A stretch of 52,364 nt of DNA from contig JAFXPK010000040.1 in NCBI GenBank assembly GCA_017527905.1, positions 1-52,364 on the forward strand, read 5' to 3'. The DNA is from Paludibacteraceae bacterium (GTDB lineage: Bacteria; Bacteroidota; Bacteroidia; Bacteroidales; Paludibacteraceae). The notes under the pieces are model-generated. The model worked only from the letters and a program-made list of their open reading frames with translations. It ran no database searches and had not been told where the DNA came from. This document shows positions 12,001 through 18,954 of the stretch, piece by piece (position 1 is the stretch's first letter; every line of letters starts with the position of its first letter). The translations under genes were made by a program, and so were the position numbers.

Positions 12001-15000
12001 ACCAAAGAGTCATTTTCCGGCAGCCTAAAGTTACGGTTACTCAAGGCCGTCGCATGCGCCACGTAAACGCCCGCAGCAATTGCGGAATCGCTCACATAGC
12101 TCTTCACGACACCTGGAGAGACGTGCAGGTTGGTCGCCACCTGGGCAGAAACACCATGCTTCAGACCATCATAGACAAACGTGTCTGGCTTATTCCATGA
12201 GAGATCCACCTCCCTTGGATTGATAACACCTTCATTGTAGACCACCTTGTTGTAGGCCAGTCTGTAATTATCACGGTCCGGACCCGTCAACGTGTAGTTG
12301 ATGGTCACTTTCTTGTTTACCCCAGCGACCGCATTATTGAACGTGGCGGAAGCGGTGATCAGGATAGAATCATCCGGCGCCTTGAAAGAGACCTCATTGA
12401 CCTGAACCGTCGCCACGTTGCTTCCATCAAACACCTTCTCGAAGACAGTGGAATCCGTGATGGAGATGACAACCGGCTCGATGGAGAAGTTCACCTCATA
12501 ATCCGTAAAGACGAAATTACCGCCATCCATGGAGCGTACCGCTATATGGGCGACATCGTTACCCACCTTCACATTGTCCGTACAGAGAATCATATAATCC
12601 GACGACGGATTCAGCACCCGGCCATCCACCGTGATCACGGCAGTCGGGCAATGAGGCTGACCGTCATAGACAAACACCGTATCGTTCCAACTGATGTCGG
12701 AAGGTGTGATCTCAATAGACATCGGCTCCACCGTCAAGCGTCCATATTGGTAGTCGACTTGATAGTTGTCCTTGTCAAACGTAACCTCGAAAAGGTTGTC
12801 GCTAACACCCACATTGACCTGAGAACCCGTGAATGTCACCGTATAAGTATCTCCCTCCAAAATGTCTGACGGATTCACGACAGTCGCCGTCTCGCAAGTC
12901 AACGGTGTGCCACTGTAAATCTTTCTGCAGGAATCGGAGCGGAAAGAGACGTTTCTCTTCGCGATAGAGAAGTACAACGTGTCCGTTTCGAAGAAATAGA
13001 TACTACCCGCCTTCCTGGAGACGATCGCCATGGCGGAATCCCCGGCGTCCACATTGTTACCATATGACACTACATAGTCCACATCCGTCAGGACAACATC
13101 GCCCACCTTCACGGTCACACTTGGTTCGTGAGAGGTCTGATCATAGGTGTATGGCACATTCTCAAGCGTCATATCCGCCTTCACGAGGTCTGGCTGGATG
13201 GACCAATCGTACGTCGCATCGTCAGGAAGTTTATAATTATTATCGTTCAATGACAACGCCTTAGCCGTATAATAACCGATCTCAGAATACTCGTTAGCCT
13301 CGTAGGTAAGCACGCTCACCTGATCCGTTCCCACCGCATTCGTGACAGACGCGTCCACATGCTTCAAGGTACCATCATAAAGGAACAATGGTCCGCCGTT
13401 CCATGACAAGATGACCTCTAAAGGAGAGATCTCCCCGTCAGCGAATGTCTCGTGATCCACATCGAGACGATAGTTGTCCTTATCCGCCCCCTTCAACGTA
13501 TAGGTTATCTCCACGTCCTTGCCAGTAGCCGCATTCGCATCGGCGAACAAGGCGCTCGCCTCCACGTCCACATCCTCGCCCTGCACAACGCCCGAGAATC
13601 CGTTCAACGTAACCGTAGCCACATTCGAACCGTCATACGTCTTCGAAGCGACACTCCTATCCGCAAGTCTAACGATGGCAGGCTCGATAGAGAACGAAGC
13701 GTCATAATCGTTGAAGTCAAAGTTCCCTCCCGTCACCTTTTTCACACTTGCGACCGCCGTATGATTGCCCACACGCACATTGTTGGCGCATTCAACCGTA
13801 TAGTCACGGTCAGGCTCCATCACGATTCCATCCACAGTGATAGTGACCGTCGGGCAATGCTCCTCCCCATCGTATACGAAGGACGTGTCACTCAACGTGA
13901 CATTAGCCTCACTCAGCGTGACAACTTTCGGAGAAACCGTCAAAGAACCATATACCAGCGTAACATCATAATTACGGGTATTGACATCAACAGAGAACTC
14001 ATTATCAACCGACCCCACGTTTTGTAGGGAAGCGGTATATTCCGGTGTGAAGGTCTCGCCCTCCGCCATGCCGTCGCCCGTAACGGACTCGATGCTATGG
14101 CAGGTGAGCACAGAACCGTCGTACGCCTGTTCGCAAGAAGAGGACTTGATCACGACAGAACGTTTCGTGATGGAGAAGTAGGCGCTATCCGGATTGAACA
14201 CCACCCCACTGTTTTCCTTAGGGGATACGATGACCTTAGCGGAGTCACCCGCGTCGACATTGTTCACATACTGAAGTCTGTAGAACATCTCGTCCACGAA
14301 GCCATCCCCCACCTTAATCGAGCAGGCAGGTCGATGCTCACTTCCATCATAGAGATAAGTAGTATTTGACAAGATGATATCATAATCGCCCGTCCAGACG
14401 AACGGCTCAACGGTCAGTTGACCATACTCCACCGTGACATTATAATTAGAAAGCGTCACCCCTGGAGCAGGTGCATAATTGAACGTGTTTTCCACGGTTC
14501 CAGCCTCCGTAATGGATGCGAAATTAGAATAGACGAACCCATCCACACCCACAAAGCTGCCGGAAGAGACCGTAACAGTAGGTTGGGACAACGGAGAGCC
14601 GTCGTATACCTTCGTGGCGGTAGCCGAGGAAAGCGTGATCGGACGAGGCCGCACGATCAACGAGCCAGTCTGCACACTAATATTATAATTCGAGAGAGAG
14701 GTTCCCGACGCCGGAGCATACGAGAAGGTGTTCTCAATCGAATCAGCGCTAATCAAATTCGCGAAATTGCTATAGGTAAAGCTATCCGTGCCCACAAAAG
14801 ATCCCGAGACCACAGAGACCGTCTGCTCGGAAAGGACGTCTCCATCATAGACCTTCTCGGCACTTCCTGAACCCAACGTGATCGGACGAGGCAATATGGT
14901 GAACCTTGCGACCACCGAAGCCGTCTGATACAACCCAGAGGTAGGCGTAAACATCATATCCAACGTGTGATTTCCGGCAGGCAATACCGCATTCGTGTCA

Positions 15001-18000
15001 ATCAAGCCCAAGACACTATCGCTTATGCTCCATGTTCCCTCACATCTCGCACCATACGTCAACACCTCGAAGAGCGAATCGCCATAATAAATGTCATCTT
15101 CCGCATAAACGTAAGGAGCACTCTCCGCAACAGAGTCCCGGGTCACATTGACCCGCACCATCAAAGGCAACGATGCGGTGGCACCCTTGTCGTCCTCCAA
15201 AGACACCGTGATTTTGTATGGCCAAACACCCGTTCTCCTGGTATTTCCCATGGAGCCCGCCGTTCCTTCAAAATAGATCTTTCCGTCAGCGAAGGAGAAA
15301 TAAGACTTAGAATCGCCGGAAACTCCCTTGATGGTCACATCATCACCATCCGGATCACTGAGGACCACAGGCAACATGTATTTTTGCGTCGTATTATACA
15401 TGGCGTAGACGCTGACAGTATCAGGAGATATCGTAGGAGTCTGATTCACCTTTATCGTCACGGAGATAGGGGTCACCACAGGAGTGCGAACCCCATCGTC
15501 AACCGTCAGGTCGAAATGGGCGACTGTCTCTGAGGCAACAGCCGAACCAATATAAAAGACGCTATCGCCACGCACCTCAAACGAAGAAGCGTCATCTCCC
15601 GACAAGGAAAGCGTGAGCGGATCATCATCCTCATCACTGACAAGGATAGGCACCCATGTCCGATTTCCCGACTTATTGATGGATACCGAGGTAGGTGTAA
15701 CGGTCGGCAGATGATTAGGCAACACCTGTATGTTCACACGGGAAGTGTCCCCGCCAGGAATCAAATCCTCGCCCGGGAAAGTAAGATTTCCGGTGAAACC
15801 ATCAGTGATACTATAATAAATATTAGGAACTCCGCCACCGAATGATCCGTCCGCCGTGAACGTGTAGGAACCGTCCGCATTCAGCACAAACGTACCACAC
15901 TCAAGGCCATCCTTCTTGATAGTCACCGGATTGCCTAACGAACCGATGGTGCCATCCACCATAACGCCCGTCACAGAAAGAGCGTCACCGTCCACGTCCG
16001 CATCATTGTTCAGGACGTTGCCAGTCACGCTCCTACCCGCCCGCACAACCGTGTCGTTCGCCACAGATGCAGGAGCCGAGTTCAACAAGAAAATCGGCAC
16101 ATCCACCATCATGACATTATCATTCTCTATGCCCTCATACTCGTTCAATGGATTGAGCGGCATGCCATCCGCCGCAAGGTTCTTGGCGTCCACCTCGAAG
16201 AAATCGCCCGGACGCATGATGAAACCGATTGGTTGGATATAATTATGAGCCAAAGACGAAGTGGCATAACCAGAGACACGCAAGGTGGCCCGTTTGCCAT
16301 TCTTCAGGGAGATGAACCCTAGACCGAACTCCGAACTGGAAGGTTGACGCGCCACCCGACAAGTAGGGTCGTCCGAATTCAGCAACTCAACAGACGTGGT
16401 GACGAAGCCTCCCCGAGGGAACCACACACCCACCGACGCACTATCCGCATCGGAGTCCACAATCACGGAATCTCCATTGTATTCCATCTTTCCGCCTGCC
16501 TTATTCACAACCTCCAGCGTATACGAAACGATTTCGCCGACATGCGCCACCGTAGTGTCAGCCACCACGGAAGTGATGCCTAAGTCTATATAGCGGGAAT
16601 AGGCGGAGAGATTCTGCGTGCCACGGCTTGCGCCCTGAGCGAATGTCCACGTATCGATGATGCGCTTGTCGCCCCTATTGCTTCCTCTATTGTATATCCA
16701 CCTGTGTCCAGGAGAGTTCGTGCCCGCCGTCATCTGCAGAGGGTCCTCCCCTGAGACCAACGAACCGACACCGCTCAACGAAGAGTCGTCCCAATAGATC
16801 GTATCACGCTCCACCGCGTTCCATTCCGCATTAAGTTGGTTCAGTATCAGTCCGTTCCTGTTGTTTTCCAAATCGAAGAAAGGGAAATGGATCTCGGCGG
16901 ACTTCAGTTTACCCGCCAAAGAAACATTCACGACAGGCACACGCTTGCCGTTCCCGTCCAAACCATCCCAATCTATCACATTCTCACCCTTCTCACAATA
17001 GCCGGATAGAATCCTATTCGCATAGCCATTCCCGAAGACCATCTCGATGAGGAAGTCACCGGAAACATTCGCCTCAAAGAAGATGTCCACACCTTCAGGG
17101 CCCAACACGCCTGGCAAACGACTCTCCTTGCCCACCAGACTGAGGTTGGAGATCTGCGGTGAGTTTTCGGAGTTGAGGTTCGTCAACAACCACGTGCTGT
17201 CCACCGAAGAACCGTACACAGCCTTCGCATAGGCAGGCATGTCCAAAGATGGTATGCAGAAGAAAATCTTATGCGTGATATCATCCACCGTCTTCTCCTC
17301 GCCATCCACGATCCTCGTCAGCGCCATGTCTGGGCGGCGGGGGTCATATGTGGAGACCTTATTATCTTGGAAACGGTTATTGGAAGAGACACTGCAATCC
17401 GTACTCTTATAAGAAGCGAATCCGCCATAGCAAGGAACCGCCATGGAGGAAGTGTACGCCGAGTTGTCACTGATCCAGCCGAGCGGATTCGTCTGCACAC
17501 CCTTGTTGTTCGCGAAGAAAGTGGAGAAGTGTCCGTTCTGTCCGTTAGGCTTCACCTCATATAGATAACCCGTATTGGTCAAGACATAGAAGGTGGTGTA
17601 CCATTGACAGGAGAAATCAACGTTATTATGGGCGGAAGGCATCATCAGGTTCAGGACGTTCGCATAGACACGTCCTTTGATGAAGGCATTATCTTCCACA
17701 TTAGAGACAGAGACGTCGAACGCATTGATGTAAGGGCGGTTAACATCCTCCACCCAATCGTTGATCTTATGACGGTTAGGCGTCTCCGGAGAGAAATTCA
17801 TCGTAGTGGTCGTGCCGATGAAATCGATTTCCCACACACCCTCCTGACCGGCGCCGACCGTAATCTTATAGGCATCGTAGCCGGAGGTGGAGCCGTTAAT
17901 GTTCGGGCCCGCCAACTCCTCCGCGCGGTTGGCGATCAAGCCACCCCGGCGGACACTCTCGACACGTCCCGTCGTTCCATCCGGAGCGCGCCACACTATT

Positions 18001-18338
18001 TTTCCGTAGGTCTCCTTGGTAGTATTATTCCTCATCACCATGGCGCTCGAGGCCATATAGATATGCTCGCCCTCCTTGGCATACACCTTCAGTGTACCAT
18101 TCGTAGGGAACGGAGAAGCCAAATTAGGATCGGACCCTGAGGGGATACCACTCATCAAGCAGGCCCTGTAGCTTCCCGCATTTTCATCCGTGACACCCGC
18201 AGCAGCATACCGGTCAAAGTAATCCGCCGGATACATATCTTTGGAACCATCCGCCCTAACAAACTGAATACTAACCAGTAAAGAGAATAAAACAGCCGTC
18301 AGACAAATGCCTTCCACCTGAAGTAAACGTTTCACCAT
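6030..18338 (-). CDS. Giant modular surface protein (MBG and InlB-type repeats, T9SS-like C-terminus)
   Basis: About 4102 residues. I place the start at 18338 because it gives a clean signal peptide (MVKRLLQVEGICLTAVLFSL...); in-frame ATGs at 18359 and 18371 would add a basic extension. Order of parts: a unique N-terminal region of roughly 760 residues with a FlgD-like patch (VIDWDGLDGNGK) and a DUF11-like domain; cadherin-like domains ('NNDADVDGDALSV', 'VSDPDGDDV') coded near 15100-16090; about 17 MBG/YDG repeats (KVYDG motifs) coded near 10460-14905; then eight InlB B-repeats (GYDFLGWSPSFP type) alternating with nine divergent 'GYHFVAW' repeats near 6795-10225. The end has 'VYPNPTSEKATVEL' and 'APGAYIVEV', a type A T9SS sorting module. 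It is likely a long cell-surface filament or adhesin; the ligand is unknown. It is the first gene of an operon with the OmpA-family gene. Confidence 0.92.
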   Translation of the reverse strand: MVKRLLQVEGICLTAVLFSLLVSIQFVRADGSKDMYPADYFDRYAAAGVTDENAGSYRACLMSGIPSGSDPNLASPFPTNGTLKVYAKEGEHIYMASSAMVMRNNTTKETYGKIVWRAPDGTTGRVESVRRGGLIANRAEELAGPNINGSTSGYDAYKITVGAGQEGVWEIDFIGTTTTMNFSPETPNRHKINDWVEDVNRPYINAFDVSVSNVEDNAFIKGRVYANVLNLMMPSAHNNVDFSCQWYTTFYVLTNTGYLYEVKPNGQNGHFSTFFANNKGVQTNPLGWISDNSAYTSSMAVPCYGGFASYKSTDCSVSSNNRFQDNKVSTYDPRRPDMALTRIVDGEEKTVDDITHKIFFCIPSLDMPAYAKAVYGSSVDSTWLLTNLNSENSPQISNLSLVGKESRLPGVLGPEGVDIFFEANVSGDFLIEMVFGNGYANRILSGYCEKGENVIDWDGLDGNGKRVPVVNVSLAGKLKSAEIHFPFFDLENNRNGLILNQLNAEWNAVERDTIYWDDSSLSGVGSLVSGEDPLQMTAGTNSPGHRWIYNRGSNRGDKRIIDTWTFAQGASRGTQNLSAYSRYIDLGITSVVADTTVAHVGEIVSYTLEVVNKAGGKMEYNGDSVIVDSDADSASVGVWFPRGGFVTTSVELLNSDDPTCRVARQPSSSEFGLGFISLKNGKRATLRVSGYATSSLAHNYIQPIGFIMRPGDFFEVDAKNLAADGMPLNPLNEYEGIENDNVMMVDVPIFLLNSAPASVANDTVVRAGRSVTGNVLNNDADVDGDALSVTGVMVDGTIGSLGNPVTIKKDGLECGTFVLNADGSYTFTADGSFGGGVPNIYYSITDGFTGNLTFPGEDLIPGGDTSRVNIQVLPNHLPTVTPTSVSINKSGNRTWVPILVSDEDDDPLTLSLSGDDASSFEVRGDSVFYIGSAVASETVAHFDLTVDDGVRTPVVTPISVTIKVNQTPTISPDTVSVYAMYNTTQKYMLPVVLSDPDGDDVTIKGVSGDSKSYFSFADGKIYFEGTAGSMGNTRRTGVWPYKITVSLEDDKGATASLPLMVRVNVTRDSVAESAPYVYAEDDIYYGDSLFEVLTYGARCEGTWSISDSVLGLIDTNAVLPAGNHTLDMMFTPTSGLYQTASVVARFTILPRPITLGSGSAEKVYDGDVLSEQTVSVVSGSFVGTDSFTYSNFANLISADSIENTFSYAPASGTSLSNYNISVQTGSLIVRPRPITLSSATATKVYDGSPLSQPTVTVSSGSFVGVDGFVYSNFASITEAGTVENTFNYAPAPGVTLSNYNVTVEYGQLTVEPFVWTGDYDIILSNTTYLYDGSEHRPACSIKVGDGFVDEMFYRLQYVNNVDAGDSAKVIVSPKENSGVVFNPDSAYFSITKRSVVIKSSSCEQAYDGSVLTCHSIESVTGDGMAEGETFTPEYTASLQNVGSVDNEFSVDVNTRNYDVTLVYGSLTVSPKVVTLSEANVTLSDTSFVYDGEEHCPTVTITVDGIVMEPDRDYTVECANNVRVGNHTAVASVKKVTGGNFDFNDYDASFSIEPAIVRLADRSVASKTYDGSNVATVTLNGFSGVVQGEDVDVEASALFADANAATGKDVEITYTLKGADKDNYRLDVDHETFADGEISPLEVILSWNGGPLFLYDGTLKHVDASVTNAVGTDQVSVLTYEANEYSEIGYYTAKALSLNDNNYKLPDDATYDWSIQPDLVKADMTLENVPYTYDQTSHEPSVTVKVGDVVLTDVDYVVSYGNNVDAGDSAMAIVSRKAGSIYFFETDTLYFSIAKRNVSFRSDSCRKIYSGTPLTCETATVVNPSDILEGDTYTVTFTGSQVNVGVSDNLFEVTFDKDNYQVDYQYGRLTVEPMSIEITPSDISWNDTVFVYDGQPHCPTAVITVDGRVLNPSSDYMILCTDNVKVGNDVAHIAVRSMDGGNFVFTDYEVNFSIEPVVISITDSTVFEKVFDGSNVATVQVNEVSFKAPDDSILITASATFNNAVAGVNKKVTINYTLTGPDRDNYRLAYNKVVYNEGVINPREVDLSWNKPDTFVYDGLKHGVSAQVATNLHVSPGVVKSYVSDSAIAAGVYVAHATALSNRNFRLPENDSLVWVILPKALDPSAFELQESSVTYDAMPHPATFVPDPALQFVEGDDYSIYYRYKRSEGSSVWTGFSPTNAGDYEIKIAVHNPNYEQMELTGWQMTVDRAPITVVPSVKQSKVYDRLTDAAVTVESVSGVVGGEDVSVNAVAQYDTFTTSASSIRVVYQLSGEDTANYVLRDTVYTTDGVILPLELSVEGTTVLDKSFDGTPDAVVAVGTLQSVISPDDVSVTASSALFASDTIGNGTDVYVAYQLSGRDAANYTVKPDTIKGNILEPPVSFAWSVKDTVYGEAIVGLNPKVEVEHSLDGSVTYFVDGLPVDSGYVIPVGAHTLLAQFSAENGFSVPSGGNSIRVSRKYVVLDAYDINPSKVYDGTDSVLSLRTDSLLVGVVGNDDVRLSSMNARYNNAQVGADKEITINFSLEGADTANYAIEEERLPGVIRLREVKLAAGDSTKVYDGTPLVYDSVTIIGDGFVEGDLLSVHAVGRIVEPGHVLNRVEFEYANDSVENNYLILIARGFLVITKIPQDAPDLTAVDESVLGFKDGQILGLTTSMEMHDENDSVFTMVSRLDSLYAPGTYYVRFPELQYYDASEVTEVVINPGPGEFVVEASSSDTTRGETVGSGTYLYGSQVTVEAVAKAGNHFVAWNDTISENPFSFVLMGDTSFVASFAPNSYELFAKDGETVLDSLSVLFGDTVVEAMLNVTPQKEGYDFLGWSPSFPIVMGAGDMTVEAQWKRKMFNVDVDTLTNGGSITSAFENPVVYGDTVVLTAAPSEGYHFVSWNGGLTTNPYALVVTSDTSVSASFAPNQYELYVVSDGVALDTIVVTYGDTIVDSMLNVALPKEGYTFAGWSPSLPAVVGASNMTVEAQWTKRTYVVSIGSMSHGGVMKDFMNPVAHGDKVSLTAQPAEGYHFVAWADADSTNPRSIVVTSDTTVTPLFEPNEHLLYLVSDGVARDSFSFLYGDTIADSMVHLSWEKVGHDFAGWLPELPIVMGDSDMTITAQWTQQTFIVKYDSLTNEGRVVTNFENPVPYGSFITLEAVPNVGYHFVAWTNGISSNPQRHVVYKDTSFTAIYEPNQYTLYVMDGTDTLRKAPVLFGDTVTESLVGLAPEREGYDFAGWSLELPLVVDTADVIVSAQFSIKNFTFTVDTLYEHGEVTIDFENPVAYGDTVTLTAEPSEGYHFVGWSDSVSTNPRKVVVVSDTSLAPLFEVNQYNLTILSDGDTLKRMVVSYGDSIIESSLGVTPEKVGHDFVGWLPELPLVMGAADLTIEAQFQRETYEFTLDTLLEHGTVITDLENPVSYGDVVTLEAVPSEGYHFVAWSDSVTTNPREIKIVSDTALTPLFAANLYYLIVMNEDTIVETLPIHYGDTIQDSFVTVALEKVGHDFTGWLPSLPITVGTGDVTIEAQWTKKSLELTIDTLFENGRIILGFENPVTYGDTITVTAEPFEGYHFFSWADGDSLNPRSVVVVSDTSLEPVFVPNTYVFSALVDGDTLLKFKVIYGDSITDSLLNVIPEKVGHDFAGWYPTLPIKVGAEDLSIEAQWTKKTYRVVVKSGENGKVDCQFENPVAYGDSIEFSAIPDEGFRFNSWSDGDRSNPRKVKVTSDSSFAASFSPSVYYLTVISDNDTLATLPFHFRDSVMRQKMDSLQPVKVGHNFVDWSVDFPLAMGSHDTSITAIFTPKIFSVITKVNGNVGKVTGEGEYPYGTIVNLQAIPNAGYHFVSWGDGDTSKVINFFISSDTIVSTLFAKDIDEMMVDTLIIPAFGYCPNTEDVIRYSLLNSEAPSEYKIVFSDEAKAVGFVDVDFTKVDADNEVKIVIPDCPADVYRASIQFKNKINSVTPFFDVDLRVNLSNEYILDIWQDVVSVVNTENIFREYQWYHNDVKVGGATLPYYCEKKGLSGSYYLEAVTSDGRQLRTCKKWFDNATNTTLSVYPNPTSEKATVELSVDNGATHSLTVTNASGVVVLNSSFVGRKTQIDFRSLAPGAYIVEVDGLTVKEIRK
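6795..10225 (-). repeat. Coding repeat block: alternating InlB-type modules
   Basis: Within the giant gene, eight modules of the form GYxFxGW...L-P-VMGA-DMTVEAQW alternate with nine of the form GYHFVAW...TNPR-VVVSDTS--PLFEPNQY. The pair repeats about every 140 residues. Internal DNA similarity makes this block prone to recombination and to assembly error. Confidence 0.85.
10460..14905 (-). repeat. Coding repeat block: about 17 MBG/YDG modules
   Basis: Modules of about 75-90 residues begin with K-[VI]-YDG and end in N-Y-x-[VL] followed by G-x-L-V. I counted about 17, including degenerate forms (KIYSG, VTYDA, KVYDR, KSFDG). MBG domains are beta-rich modules in bacterial surface proteins. Confidence 0.8.
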
Positions 18339-18434
18339 AATCTTGCCTTTTATGCACATACCTTGTTTCATTTTCTTTCAGAACCCCCATTTTCCCTTTG
18401 TTTTCCCTTGCCGAAAACAGGGGCAAATAATTTG

Positions 18435-18442
18435 CAAATGTA
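18435..18442 (-). promoter_or_regulatory. -7 box of probable promoter for the giant surface operon
   Basis: On the minus strand TACATTTG fits TAnnTTTG about 95 nt before the chosen start. A TTTG lies 24 nt further upstream, slightly more than the usual 19-21. The surrounding 18430-18520 region is AT-rich. Confidence 0.5.
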
Positions 18443-18954
18443 AAGATAACAATTCATTTGAAATTTCAAACAGATATTTTAATATATTTTTACATTTATG
18501 TATATTATTTGCCCCACTTTCCCCAAAACCATTCCCCAAAGTGACCTCATTTATAACTGGATTCCAATTTTCCATGTGCTACTTCCCTTGTAATCCAAGC
18601 CACCTCACATTCTGCAGTAAAGATCGTATGATATATCTCCCGCCAACTCTACTTATAGAGTTTCACTTACAAATTTTTAACTTTTAACTCTTAATTTTTA
18701 ATTCTTAATTAATTCTGCGCACTTTCCCCAAAAAAATACCGACAAGTATCATTCTTTTCTCAAAATAAATTTTAACTTTGCTATGCAGTGTTAGTGAATT
18801 TATGTTAAAAAGCAGAAAAAAATGATTACCCACGACGAATTACCGGCGACATAAGACGTGAGAGTGTTGCGAGTGATGAAGAGTGATGGTGAGGTGGAAG
18901 AGTGAGGTTGAAGTTGAAGAGTAGAGAAATATTGATTAATAATTTATATCGCTT
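18443..18954. other. Divergent intergenic region between the giant operon and hppA
   Basis: No gene is supported here. It holds an AT-rich stretch, an 'aatttttaacttttaact' type simple repeat at 18671-18712 that also occurs elsewhere in the window, and the hppA -7 box at 18773-18780. A purine-rich stretch at about 18858-18930 repeats GAGTGA/GAAGAGTGA and lies in the hppA leader. Confidence 0.7.
18773..18780 (+). promoter_or_regulatory. -7 box of probable hppA promoter
   Basis: TAACTTTG matches TAnnTTTG. The -33 region is weak. Transcription from here would give hppA a leader of roughly 170 nt, long for this kind of genome. Confidence 0.55.

Noticed and set aside
10557..12200. A 547-codon open frame on the plus strand inside the first giant gene
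   Set aside because: Shadow of the MBG repeats on the minus strand; low-complexity, Arg/His-rich, with no signal or domain.
18858..18930. Riboswitch in the hppA leader
   Set aside because: The purine-rich repeats show no stable paired stems or known riboswitch core.
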